Shown here: piece by piece, positions 30,837 to 41,430 of the stretch
Numbering within the stretch: position 1 is the first letter of the stretch
How the letters are laid out: each line of letters begins with the position of its first letter
Assembly (NCBI RefSeq): GCF_020497125.1
Contig: NC_059072.1
Span: forward strand, 307,476,781-307,540,780
Direction of reading: 5' to 3'
Source: Mauremys mutica
Lineage: Eukaryota; Chordata; Testudines; Geoemydidae
Length of the DNA: 64,000 bases
Program-made: the position numbers and the translations under genes
Notes under the pieces: model-generated
Databases searched by the model: none
What the model saw: only the letters and a program-made list of their open reading frames with translations
Told to the model about the DNA's origin: nothing

Positions 30837-30975
30837 TCAAAACCTTGCAAGGGGATATGATACCTCTTATCGGTACACCTTGCTGTGGGTGCTAAAGGCA
30901 CTGACTTTGATGTGCTTTGTGCATACACACATGAGTGGAATATATGTCTGCAACCACTTGAAGAAGAACAGCTTT

Positions 30976-31807
30976 TACAAAGTATTTAGACCTGGCAAAC
31001 TGGTTCTAGCTGTGATGGAATTAGGCTGACAGAAAGCACAGTGCTCAGGACTTGTGTTAGTCTCTATCCTTCCAAATTACCTGGCTATATTCCTTTTGGA
31101 CTTTAATCAATGCTATGTATTCACAAAGACAGTTTTTGATTGATAAGACATTCCCTCACCAGCAGAGGAGGAACACATTTACCTCTGCACTACTCCTAGC
31201 CCAGTTAATGCAACTGAGAATTGATGCATATATGGTAATGCAAAGCTCTCTCTGTAGTCCAGCTCTTTTCAGAAAACATTTACAGTAGAACCCTAATTTT
31301 ATCAATATCAGTTACAAAAACCTAGTTATATGAACCATCTTTCTGCTATCAAAGTCATCTTTTTGCCAGTGAATGTGACTTAAATCCTTCAGCCAACATT
31401 CAAGTAGCTGTACAGGTTTGAAGAGAGTGACATTTGGCAGCAAAAAGATGTAGTTCTCTCAAAGAAAAAAAATCAGGCACATTGTATATATTTGTTAGCA
31501 TTCATTATGTACACTAATCATTGAATGATTAGTAAATTGACTTATGTACTGTACCTATTGTGATTTTGAGACGTTAGAGAGGTTAGAACAACACGCTCAT
31601 CTCTTGGGCTGGATGTGAAGTATTTCATTTAAAGTGTAACAATGGAGGGTAAACAAAAATGGGAAAAAATACCAAGATTGAAGGGGCAAGGATAACAGTC
31701 TAACCTCCTTGAATTCTAGGCAACATGAAAAAGTTAAGGTTAGATAGGCTGAGTCTACAGTTGTAAAAATGGCAGATAAGAGGGAGTAAGAAGCTAAGTA
31801 TAAGAAG
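30976..31807. other. Intergenic, possible mariner-type end at 31282
   Basis: ACAGTAGAACCCTAATTTT at 31282 resembles the CAGTAGAACCTC terminus of the MITE at 36537, but no partner end was found. Otherwise unremarkable AT-rich sequence. Confidence 0.35.
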
Positions 31808-31856
31808 AGTAGCTATAGCCGTGTTGGTCGCAGGACATTAGAGAAACAAGGTGAGT
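31808..31856 (+). repeat. Interspersed repeat fragment (AGCCGTGTTGGTC type)
   Basis: GTAGCTATAGCCGTGTTGGT is followed by GGACATTAGAGAAACAAGG. The family's other end appears in inverse orientation at 35890-35973 and 47840-47916. Interrupted on the right by the R2-like LINE tail. Confidence 0.5.
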
Positions 31857-32705
31857 AAGCCTGGCAGCTGCGCCACAATGTCATCCAGAACTGCCGGATG
31901 AAAGATCTCCGTGAACTGAGCCATACCCGGTACTAACAGCCAGCTACGACCTGACATCGTCATCACCGATGAGGCCCAGAAAAAGATCATCCTCACTGAT
32001 GTCCTGGTCTCCTTTGAGAACAGGACACCGGCGTTTCACGAAGCCCGAGCTTGTAAGCTGGAAAAGTACACCCCCCTGGCTGACACCCTGAGACCGAAGA
32101 GCTACAAGGTGTAGATGGATGCCCTGGTCATCGGAGCTGTGGGCGCCTGGGACCCCTGCAACAAGCATGTGCTGCAGACCTGCAGGATCCATCGACGCTA
32201 CGCACAGCTCATGAGGCGCTTCATGGTCTCAGACACCATCCGATGGTCCAGGGACATCTACATTGAACACATCACTGGCCACCAACAGTACCAGGAGGCA
32301 TGAGCCGGCGTGACATCGTTCTTTGACTATGAGAAAGGGACCAACAGACCATGATCCATTGGATCATATGAACTGGAACCATAAACTCCCTGAACATTAA
32401 ATCTCACCAAATGAGGGTCAATCCATCCTCATCATCATATCCAATCATTATACTCCACACCCGAACATACCCATTATATGAACTTCATACCCTCATCTAT
32501 ATCAAAATGTCCATACTTTTACCCATCAACATTTTACCCCTAATTGGGGATATTGCAGATTATGTATTCCTGATGCCACCCGATCTTAAACTGAACTTCG
32601 CACCCTTCGATAATCTGTATGTTATTCCCTGATAACCAGAAACTTCTATGCTTAAACTCTGTACCGTTCACTTTTTTTTAAAAACATCATCTTAATAAAA
32701 AATTT
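31857..32705 (+). mobile_element. R2-like LINE 3' end
   Basis: 5'-truncated LINE tail: an endonuclease-region reading frame (31944-32303), a short 3' UTR, and an AATAAAAAATTTTAAA terminus near 32694. The coding part is detectably GC-richer than the flanks. Confidence 0.65.
31944..32303 (+). pseudogene. Restriction-like endonuclease C-terminus of an R2-like LINE
   Basis: Translation begins LRPDIVITDEAQKKIILTDV: the RPD and the second Asp spaced 14 residues later match the PD-(D/E)xK-type endonuclease signature of R2/R4/NeSL-clade non-LTR elements, which nick the target to prime reverse transcription. FENRTPAFHEAR and, after the stop, a helical tail with LMRRFMVSDTIRWSRDIYIE follow, ending at TGA 32301-32303. 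A TAG at 32112-32114 interrupts the frame where relatives have a sense codon. The reverse transcriptase is absent. Which clade it belongs to is not settled; the endonuclease assignment is fairly firm. Confidence 0.65.
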
Positions 32706-32990
32706 TAAATCTCTTACTGGACCAAATTCTACTGGTGCAAGAGACATGTTTTCAAGCTTACACAGAACAGTTCTCCAGCTCTGGGAAAGTTACTCAGAGA
32801 GTGTCAGATCTAAACACAAGGTGGAACAGATTGTTAAGCATAAGGAGTTAACTCATGTTGCAAAGACCATTTAAGGTGAAGTGGGCAGTTAACACCTCTG
32901 AAGTCATAGGACAGCAGGAATGTTAGTAGGTTACAGATTGTTATAATGAGCCATAAATCTAGTGTCTTTATTGAGTCTTTGATTTTTAAA
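32706..32990. other. Intergenic, nothing recognised
   Basis: Unique-looking AT-rich sequence between the LINE tail and the foldback hAT. Confidence 0.4.
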
Positions 32991-32998
32991 GTCTAGCA

Positions 32999-33336
32999 CA
33001 GGGGTCGGCAACCGGTGGCTCGCGGCTCACCAGCAGGGTAAGCACCCTGGCGGGCCGGCCCAGTTTGTTTATCTGCCGCGTCAGCAAGTTCGGCCGATCG
33101 CGGCTCCCACTGGCCGCGGTTCGCGGTCCCAGGCCAATGCGGGAGGCAGGAAGCCGCGGCCAGAACATCCCTCGGCTCGCGCCGCTTCCTGCCTCCCACA
33201 TTGGCCTGGGACCGCGAACCGTGGCCAGTGGGAGCCGCGATCGGCCGAACTTGCCGACACGGCAGATAAACAAACCGGGCCGGCCCGCCAGGGTGCTTAC
33301 CCTGGCGAGCCGTGAGCCACCGGTTGCCGACCCCTG
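32999..33336. mobile_element. hAT foldback MITE, near-perfect palindrome
   Basis: 338 bp with ends CAGGGGTCGGCAACCGGTGG and CCACCGGTTGCCGACCCCTG, exact inverses, flanked by a perfect 8-bp duplication GTCTAGCA (32991-32998, 33337-33344). Almost the whole element folds back on itself around the GCGGCCAGAACATCCC centre, with very few mismatches. This is the youngest-looking foldback in the window. Confidence 0.92.
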
Positions 33337-33439
33337 GTCTAGCACATTCATAAATTTAAGTTTCCAGGCTTATCTTTTGAAGTTGTTGTGCAGGTTTCCT
33401 TCAAGACAAGGACTGAAAGGTCAAATGTGGAGTGACTGT

Positions 33440-34290
33440 TAATTTAAAAGTGTTTGCCCATGGATGATCTCGTGTTTTTGTCTTTTATCATTTTTCTGCG
33501 AGTTCATCTGGGAGACTAGTGATTGTCTCATTTCACCCACACAGTTGTCATTGGGGTATTTAGTGCGCTGGATGAGGTACATCACATGTTGTGATAGGCT
33601 TGTGTAGGACCCATGGATATTGAAAGGTGTGTTGTAAGGGGTACTGATCATCGTAGCAATACAGATATGCCTGGAGGTTTTGTATCTATTATGGCAATAT
33701 TTATGGGAATATCTGGTGCCTTTTTGAGTTAGTGAATCCTGAACTGTGGGGAGCTTGCTTCATATGAACTTGCCAAGGTTTGGGAGTTATTTGAAGGTCA
33801 GCAGGAGTTCCAGAAAGATTTATTTCAGGATGTGGTCCCCCTCGTGTATGGGTTATAATTGTTTAATGACACCCAATATTGGTTCCAGGGGTGGTAGGTG
33901 ACAACTAGGGGTGTGTGATCAGAGCTTTTTCTTTTTTTTTTCCATATTGAAGCAGGTTCTCTCAGGGTATTTGGGTGGCCCATTCCATGATGTGATCTAC
34001 TTCTCTGGTAGAATGTCCTTGTTTGGTGAAGGCAGTTTTAAGTGTGCATCCCAGACTTTCTCCTCAGAGCATATTCTGTGGTATCTGAGTACCTGGCTGT
34101 TCAGGTTTCTTGGTGTGTTTGGGGTGGTTACTGCATCTGTGAAGGAAAGCATGGTCCATGGGTTTCTTGTATATAGTACAGTTCCATGGTTGAAAGTGAT
34201 GCTGGTGTCCAGGAAATTGATACTGGTGTAGGAGGATTCTGGGAGTTTGATGGATGGGTGTGACTGAAAGCACCCATGTATTCACAGCCT
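33440..34290 (-). pseudogene. Penelope-like retroelement remnant (RT end plus GIY-YIG endonuclease)
   Basis: Minus-strand translation from 34270 downward reads INFLDTSITF, LYTRNPWTMLSFTD, NSQVLRYHRICS, which is the RT C-terminal part of Penelope-like elements (FLD...LYxKPTD...SQxLRxxRICS). Then LVVTYHPWN appears near 33900. Then at 33460-33650 come FNIHGSYTSLSQHVMYLIQ and VGEMRQSLVSQMNS, matching the GIY-YIG endonuclease entry (VVYLIxC...YVGET...LRxRxNxH). Stops and shifts break the frame throughout. Penelope-like elements use this nuclease for target cleavage. No RT catalytic box is in the remaining piece. Confidence 0.7.
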
Positions 34291-34369
34291 ACACACTATT
34301 GTAATAATATTTGTATAAAATATGACTTGTGAGGTATCATTTAAAAACTAATAACTCACTGGTCAGGGT

Positions 34370-35770
34370 GGAGGGGTGGTGTGTGGCCCCAAGCCCTCGA
34401 ATGCAGAGCGGGTGGGCGGTGCACAGCCCTCATGATCCCTGAGTGCAGGACAGTCAGGCGCTCCCCCCAGTGCCCTGAACCCCCCCCAAGCACAGGGCAG
34501 GAAGCCCCCCAGTGCTCCCAACCAGGGCTGCTCCAGCTTTTTTGCCGCCCCAAGCACTCCTGATCGGTGGCACTTTGGCAGCAACTCAATCGCGCCGCTT
34601 CATTCTTCTGCGGCAATTCAGCGGCAGGTCCTTCGCTCCCTCTCTTCCTCTTCGGAGGCACTTCAGCGGCAGTTCAAAGAGGAAGAGAGGGACTGAGGGA
34701 CCCGCCGCCGAAGACCCGGACATGCCACCCTTTTCCATTGGCCACCCAAGCACCTGTTTCCTTCGCTGGTGCCTGGATCCGGCCCTGCTCCCAATCCCCC
34801 GCAATGATGGGTGGGCAGCCCCAGTGCCAACCCACCCCCAGTGCTGGGTGGCACGGCTCCAGCGCTCGGGGGCCCCCAGAGCTGGGCAGTCCCAGCCACC
34901 CTCGCCCTAGCCACAGCCTGCTTCCCTGAAGAGCAGTAGTCTACCTGGCCTAGGACAAAGGGCAAGCAGGAGGGGGCTTCGGGAAAGAGCATGGGCAGGG
35001 CCACGCCAGGCTGTTTGGGGAGGCACAGCCTTCCTCAGCCTATGTGACACATTGTCCATGGGCACCAGCACCTTTGGGCCTCTGGGAGAGATCATGACTA
35101 AGGCTACGTTTTAGTCATGGGTATTTTTAGTAAAAGTCATGGACAGGTCATGGGCAGTAAACAAAAATTCATGGCCCGTGACCTATCCATGACTTGTATT
35201 ATATACCCCTAACTAAAACTTGGGCCAGGAGGCTGTGAATGCTCTGGGGGGATGGTCGGGGGGCACTGCAGGTGCTGGGGGGGGGCATAGCCCGGCACTC
35301 CTGCTGGTGCTGGGCACGGAAGTGGGTGGTGGTACATGGCCTGGGACCCCCACTGGTGCTGGGGAGGGGTGGGTCTGGGCTGTGGCGAGCAGTCTGGGAC
35401 CTCCACTGGTGCTGCTGGTGGGGAGGAGGGTTGGCAGGGCTCCCTACTGGGCTCCATGCAGCTCCCCAGAAGTGGCCGCCATGTCCCTGCAGCTCCTAGG
35501 GGGAGGGAAGGCAAGGGAGGCTCCACGTGCTGCCCCTGCCATGAGCTCCAGCTGCACAGCTCCCATTGGCCAGGAACCACAGGGGCAGCAGCATGCAGAT
35601 ATCCCTGGACCCTCTGCCTATGAGCTGCAGGAACATGCCAGCCGCTTCTGGGGAGCGCCCCCTTCCAGGTAAGCACCACACTGCACCACACCCCAACCCC
35701 CAGCCCTGAGCTGTCTTTCACACCCAAACTTCCCCAGCAGCAGCCAATGCTACTGGCCCAGGTGTTACTG
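34370..35770. repeat. GC-rich patchwork of interspersed repeats
   Basis: 34520-34770 contains paired GCCGC/CGGCGGCA and CAGCGGCAG motifs in both orientations. 35105-35220 contains inverted TAGTCATGG/CCATGAC phrases around a 110-bp unit. 35230-35700 is C/G-rich with short CCCACTGGTGCTG repeats. Long open frames on both strands are compositional. I could not name the families. Confidence 0.5.
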
Positions 35771-35889
35771 CCTATTTCCCCTAGAATGGTCTCTTGTAAT
35801 GTGTTAATTCCTTATGCTCAACAATCTGTCTTACCTTGAATTTAGCTGTGACACTCTGAGGGACCCTTTCCCAAACCTGGAGCAGAGCT

Positions 35890-35973
35890 TTGTGTAAGCT
35901 CAAAATGTTGTCTCTTTCACCAACAGAACTTGGTCCAATAATATATATTACCTCACCCACCTTGTATGTCTAA
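35890..35973 (-). repeat. Interspersed repeat fragment (TTGGTCCAATAA type)
   Basis: TCTCTTTCACCAACAGAA, then TTGGTCCAATAATATATATT and CCTCACCCACCTTGT; the same order occurs at 47840-47916. The inverse pairs with the repeat start at 31808. Confidence 0.55.
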
Positions 35974-36534
35974 ATAAAAGGATTCTATCTGAGTGTTAGT
36001 TAGGCTGATATTGTTCAATTTAAGCTGGCCCAATAATGCTTGAAGTTTACCCCAGTACGACTAACCTAATCAGATGTTTGATTTCATGTACCTTTGATGG
36101 TGTTATTCTTCTGGAGACAGTTGTACAGTACTTGGAAAATGTAATCACAATCTTCACTTTGTATTGTATGACAATGTATCTTGTTTTTTATATTACTGAA
36201 AGTTTCTGAAACTTTTTTTTAGAAGTCCAGAAACTTCCTGTTTATTACAATAGAAAGTTAGAAATATGGAAAAAAGAAATTAAAGATTCCTATCCCTACT
36301 GAAATGCCACCACCAAAACAAGCTCAGCCCCTCCCCTCAAAACCAAGAACTTTTAAGAGGCTCTGAAGTGTTCTTTATATGTATGTCACCAATGGCTAGA
36401 AACCCTTTAGAAGAATAAAAAATTAAGGATATAAACTTGTTCCTTATCTTCCAGAAGGATTTAAGTGAGGAAGAAATGTCACATTTAATGAAACTATATA
36501 CACATTCCATTTAAGCTGTCAACAGGGCTGCCAA
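35974..36534. other. Intergenic, nothing recognised
   Basis: AT-rich; no supported feature. Confidence 0.4.
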
Positions 36535-36536
36535 TA

Positions 36537-36925
36537 CAGTAGACCCTCATAGTTACGAACAACAGGGTTACAAACTGACCAGTCAACCACACACTTCATT
36601 TGGAACCAGAAGTACACAATCAGGCAGCAAAGACAAAAAAAGGCTCTGAAAAAAAATTACTGTACAGTGTTAAATGTAAACAGCTAAAAATATAAAGGGA
36701 AAGTTTTAAAAAAAACTTGACAAGGTAAGAAAACTTTCTGTGCTTGTTTCATTTAAATTAAGATGGTTAAAAGCAAAATTTTCCTTCTGCATAGTAAAGT
36801 TTCAAAGCTGTATTGTCAATGTTCAGTTGTAAACTTTTGAAAGAACAATGATAATATTTTGTTACAAACATTTCAGAGTTACAAACCTCTATTCTCGAAG
36901 TGTTTGTAACTCTGAGGTTCTATTG
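36537..36925. mobile_element. Mariner/Tigger-like MITE
   Basis: CAGTAGACCCTCATAGTTAC at the left is the inverse of GTAACTCTGAGGTTCTATTG at the right. TA flanks both sides (36535-36536, 36926-36927). 389 bp, AT-rich, with no transposase. Confidence 0.75.
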
Positions 36926-36927
36926 TA

Positions 36928-37494
36928 CTACCAATTTCACTCTTTTCAGAGTTTACAAAATAATTCTCCAAGGTGTACATTAAGAGATGGAGTCAATATT
37001 ATACACATTTCTCATTGACTTTTACTAATATAAAGCTATCAGAATTCAAAATTACCTAATAAATGTTGATATTTTGTATAACTACCCAATAAACTTCCAA
37101 CTGAAATAAACTAGTAGACAGAGAAATCTTTCCCCCTCCCTTCAAAATAGTGGTAACAGTGGCACCTATGCTCCAATGTCCCCCCCCCACCCATAGTTCA
37201 TTCTTGTTTCTACTTATAGGCCAAACGTTTCCTTTAGATACACATAAAGAACCCCACTGCAACTTGGAGAGGAGGGATTTAGCCTTAAGTATGCTAGTAG
37301 ATTTCAAACCTTTCTGCAAAGGCTCTTTGTTTTACCTCCAGTTAAACTGTGGGAAAGTAGCAGCTGGCAACTAGTCACCATTTCAGATATTGCCATCAAT
37401 GATCTGCTGTGACTCCTATGTAGCTAGAAGATAAAGGTGGTGACATCAAAGAATATGAGAGGAGTCAAGACACTTTAAGTCTCCTCTAACAGCT
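36928..37494. other. Intergenic, nothing recognised
   Basis: A short C-run at 37182; otherwise no feature before the CR1 element. Confidence 0.4.
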
Positions 37495-39352
37495 GGAAAT
37501 GGATGAATATAGGCAAACAACACAGGAATGCAGGGGCAAGATTAGAAAGGCACAGGCACAAAATGAGCTCAAACTAGCTACAGGAATAAAGGGAAACAAG
37601 ACGACTTTTTATCAATACATTAGAAGCAAGAGGAAGACCAAGGACAGGGTAGGCCCACTGCTCAGTGAGGAGGGAGAAACAGTAACAGGAAACTTGGAAA
37701 TGGCAGAGATGCTTAATGACTTCTTTGTTTCGGTCTTCACCGAGAAGTCTGAAGGAATGCCTAACATAGTGAATGCTAATGGGAAGGGAATAGGTTAGAA
37801 GATAAAATAAAAAAAGAACAAGTTAAAAATCACTTAGAAAAGTTAGATGCCTGCAAGTCACCAGGGCCTGATGAAATGCATCCTAGAATATTCAAGGAGC
37901 TAACAAGGAGGTATCTGAGCCTCTAGCTATTATCTTTGGAAAATCATGGGAGACGGGAGAGATTCCAGAAGACTGGAAAAGGGCAAATATAGTGACCATC
38001 TATAAAAAGGGAAATAAAAACAACCCAGGAAACTACAGACCAGTTAGTTTAACTTCTGTGCCAGGGAAGATAATGGAGCAATTAAGGAAATCATCTGCAA
38101 ACACTTGGAAGGTGGTAAGGTGATAGGGAATAAGCAGCATGGATTTGTAAAGAACAAATCATGTCAAACACATCGGATAGCTTTCTTTGACAGGATAATG
38201 AGTCTTGTGGATAAGGGAGAAGCGGTGGATGTGGTATACCTAGACTTTAGTAAGGCATTTGATACGGTCTCACATGATATTCTTATCAATAAACTAGGCA
38301 AATACAACTTAGATGGGGCTACTATAAGATGGGTGCATAACTGGCTGGATAACCGTACTCAGAGAGTAATTATTAATGGTTCCCAATCCTGCTGGAAAGG
38401 TATAACAAGTGGGGTTCCGCAGGGGTCTGTTTTGGGACCGGCTCTGTTCAATATCTTCATCAACGACTCAGATATTGACATAGAAACTGGGAGGGATTGC
38501 AACTGCTTTGTAGGACAGGGTCATAATTCAAAATGATCTGGACAAATTGGAGAAATGGTCTGAGGTAAACAGGATGAAGTTTAACAAAGACAAATGCAAA
38601 GTGCTCCACTTAGGAAGGAACAATCAGTTTCACACATACAGAATGGGAAGAGACTGTCTAGGAAGGAGTACGGCAGAAAGGGATCTAGGGGTTATAGTGG
38701 ACCACAAGCTAAATATGAGTCAACAGTGTGATGCTGTTGCAAAAAAAGCAAACGTGATTCTGGGATGCATTAACAGGTGTGTTGTGAGCAAGACACAAGA
38801 AGTCATTCTTCCGCTCTACACTGCGCTGGTTAGGCCTCAACTGGAGTATTGTGTCCAGTTCTGGGCACCGCATTTCAAGAAAGATGTGGAGAAATTGGAG
38901 AGGGTGCAGAGAAGAGCAACAAGATTAAAGGTCTTGAGAACATGACCTACGAAGGAAGGCTGAAAGAATTGTGTTTGTTTAGTTTGGAAAAGAGAAGACT
39001 GAGAGGGGACATGATAGCAGTTTTCAGGTATCTAAAAGGGTGTCATAAGGAGGAGGGAGAAAACTTGTTCACCTTAGCCTCTAAGGATAGAAGAAGCAGC
39101 AAGGGGCTTAAACTGCAGCAAGGGAAGTTTAGGTTGGACATTAGGAAAAAGTTCCTGTCAGGGTGGTTAAACACTAGAATAAATTGCCTAGGGAGGTTGT
39201 GGAATCTCCATCTCTGGAGATATTTAAGAGTAGGTTAGATAAATGTCTATTCGGGATGGTCTAGACTCTACACAGTATTTGGTCCTGCCATGAGGGAAGA
39301 GGATTGGACTTGATGACCTCTCGAGGTCCCTTCCAGTCCTAGAATCTATGAA
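37495..39352 (+). mobile_element. CR1 LINE, 5'-truncated
   Basis: 1.86 kb ending in the diagnostic CR1 tail GGACTTGATGACCTCTCGAG, GTCCCTTCCAGTCC, AGAATCTATGAA. The ORF2 reverse transcriptase is recognisable throughout but frameshifted. The endonuclease domain is absent through 5' truncation. Confidence 0.92.
37499..39238 (+). pseudogene. CR1 ORF2 reverse transcriptase, broken, catalytic box deleted
   Basis: In order: pre-RT segment with [18 protein letters not shown] and [16 protein letters not shown] (37499-37798); a shifted block with [15 protein letters not shown] near 37860; RT palm with [29 protein letters not shown] and [20 protein letters not shown] (38105-38480); then MKFNKDKCKVLHLGRNNQ, ERDLGVIVDHKL and ALVRPQLEYCVQFWAPHFKK (38547-38945); then RLKELCLFSLEKRRLRGDMI (38950-39010). 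The FADDT motif that normally follows FIND by about 15 residues is missing: IND runs into unrelated residues and then into the thumb. At least three frame changes occur. The protein would not be active. Confidence 0.88.
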
Positions 39353-40217
39353 TCAGATGGAGAGACTTCATCATTTCCTTATTTTGGAGGATACTCAGCA
39401 TGTAGAGCAAATCTAGGGAGAAGTTTAAACATTTTCAAGGTCATCTACTATAAATATCAGGTATGAAAATATTCTTGCCTAGTAAAAATCGAAATACAGA
39501 ATACTAAGAATTTTTTTTTATTTAAAGAACCAAAACAATAACACATTTAACAGAGGTTTTGTGATTTTATTTTTGAACCCCAAACTATCTGGCAATGAGG
39601 AAAGTACTGTAAAAACTCAAATATATAGTGCAACCATTATAAGGGAGTATAAAAAGAGGAAACACTTGGTTCCCATGAAATTACACATAACAGTCTGCTA
39701 CGCCCTGAACACATGTATGGAATTCATCTTGCACTTTTAAAAACATTGTTACAATAATGTTATACATAAGAAATAAATAGTAACATTTCAGTTCATCTTG
39801 CCCATTCCATTTGTCATGCAGTTATATTTGTAGAACATTACAGTATGAAGAACACCTGCCACACAGTGTTAAACTTTTTACAACATAAAGGCAATGTTCA
39901 TGTTTGAGCTTCTCTTTGGCACATTGTTTTACAATATATTTAACTAATTTATGCAAAACACATATTACAAAGTTTTATTTGATAAATACATAATAAAGAA
40001 CAAGTAAATAGCAACATAGGATAGATGCTGGAGCGTGGGACGGGACCAAAAGACCCATTAAATTGTTGCGTGGGGGTTTTGATCAGCATTTTCACTGGGG
40101 ACTCCTCAAATTAGCAAACAGCTAATCAAGTTAATGCAGGGTCTTCCCTATACCTCTAAGTCAGGTAACTGCCATGCTGTGTTCCACACTCAGGAGATGA
40201 ATCACGCAGGGAGCGAG
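39353..40217. other. Intergenic, nothing recognised
   Basis: AT-rich unique-looking sequence; possibly intron of the microRNA host transcript, but no exon boundary can be supported. Confidence 0.45.
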
Positions 40218-40320
40218 GGCATGTCTACACTGGCAGCGCACAGTAAGCTGGGATGTAAATATACAGCACACTAACCTGCCACACAATAACTGGCCTCCAT
40301 GCAATAAAAGTTCCATGGTG
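40218..40320. mobile_element. Harbinger-like MITE, left end fragment
   Basis: GAGGGCATGTCTACACTGGC resembles the GGGCTTGTCTACACT end at 6782. No right end found; apparently truncated by or adjacent to the LINE remnant that follows. Confidence 0.45.
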
Positions 40321-40329
40321 TGCTGCAGA

Positions 40330-41430
40330 ACTCCTGCTACACACAGCTCCCATCTCTGTGTTCAGGTGTTGTTGTCACCCTTGGTGTTCCAGAGGATAGT
40401 CCTGGCTGGTGCCACCAGAATTGATCTGAGACACTGGGTGGACCCTGTGGTGCTCGGCCAGTGCATGGCGCTGCCCACCCTGCATCTCCACTGTTGTGTG
40501 CTCTGGGAAGTGAGGGCAGCCTTGGCTCCTGATTCTGACTTTCCTTGAGTGGGTCCTGCATGAGTGTGCTTTGTGTCCACCCCCTCATCTCTGGCCCTCC
40601 AGAACTCATTATCGGGCCCCTGCTCTATGAGGCCCCCCAGCTGCCTCCAACATGTCACCTAGGTCTGCCTCCAAGCTGTGCCCAGAGAATATCTGTAAGA
40701 ATTCATTCTTCATACCAGTCACTTCCTCACCCTTGTGTCCCATCCAACACCAAGTGGAGGAACCTATCACTACCTGTGGAGGGTGAGGAACCCTGGAGGG
40801 CCTGTCCGTACTCCACTGTAATTCCATGGCCCACCAGAGATGTTAATTGGGAGTTCCTACATGGAGCTGTGAGCACAGGCATGTACTGGCATGGTTCACA
40901 AACTCTTCTGAGACACGTTCCTTTTACAGCAACCCTTGAGATCTATGTAGAGTGCAGCAGGTTGCAGCCCCTCTTGTGGATCATCCAGAACCTCCTCCTG
41001 AGGTTCTGGCTGCCTCTTTCCCCCACACTTCCTGATTTATGTACACTTCATCCGTAGCCCCACAAAGTCATGGGACCTCCTGGTCAACATCCTCTGGACA
41101 CTGGCCAAGATGGCCATCTATCACTCCAAGAGGAGGAAGCTGGATGGGGGTGGGGTGCTCTGCAATTGTGGGGCCTTTTTATTGTCCCTTGTCTGCTCAC
41201 ATCTCCAGGCAGAGTTCCTCTGGGCAGTGTCCACTTTCCTTGGATGCCTTTGAAAAGCAGTGGGTGCTTTCTGGGATTCTCTGCTCTGTTTCCACAGATT
41301 TTCAATCTTTAACCTCACTCCTGTTCTTCTTTTCTCCTTTGTTGTCCCCAGCAATCAATTGTAGCCTGGACTTAGTGGTTCCTTCCCCTATAACTGGGGT
41401 GGGGGAGGGGAAAGAGTTTTAGTTATGGGC
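40330..41430 (+). pseudogene. Tx1/L1-like LINE C-terminal remnant
   Basis: Plus-strand translation shows RIVLAGATRIDLRHWVDPVV near 40390. Later comes FLHGAVSTGMYWH, then YVECSRLQPLLWIIQNLLLR and FWLPLSP (40855-41035). After a shift, PTKSWDLLVNILWTLAKMAI and AEFLWAVS follow (41055-41235). The LHGA...ECxRLQPLF...FW pattern is the C-terminal zinc-binding and tail region of Tx1-clade L1-like LINEs. No RT core remains, and frames are broken repeatedly. Clade assignment is from pattern memory and moderately uncertain. Confidence 0.5.

Larger units (their letters stand above)
27550..30975 (-). mobile_element. Second DIRS locus, decayed and composite
   Basis: 27550-27610 and 27772-27831 form the terminal foldback of the intact element, with an internal complementary module at 27832-27873. 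Recombinase sequence follows at 27950-28572 and 29469-29690, split by an LTR. At 29727-29825 comes an inverted terminal repeat (compare 27690-27750 inverted). After it lie RT N-terminal sequence (to about 30000), gag fragments (30065-30836) and a terminal-like end near 30933-30972. A terminal repeat in the middle implies a recombinase-only deletion derivative abutting or inserted in a second copy. Confidence 0.75.

Noticed and set aside
34512..35727. Overlapping 100-170 codon frames on both strands
   Set aside because: GC-rich repeats without stop codons; low-complexity translations with no domain.
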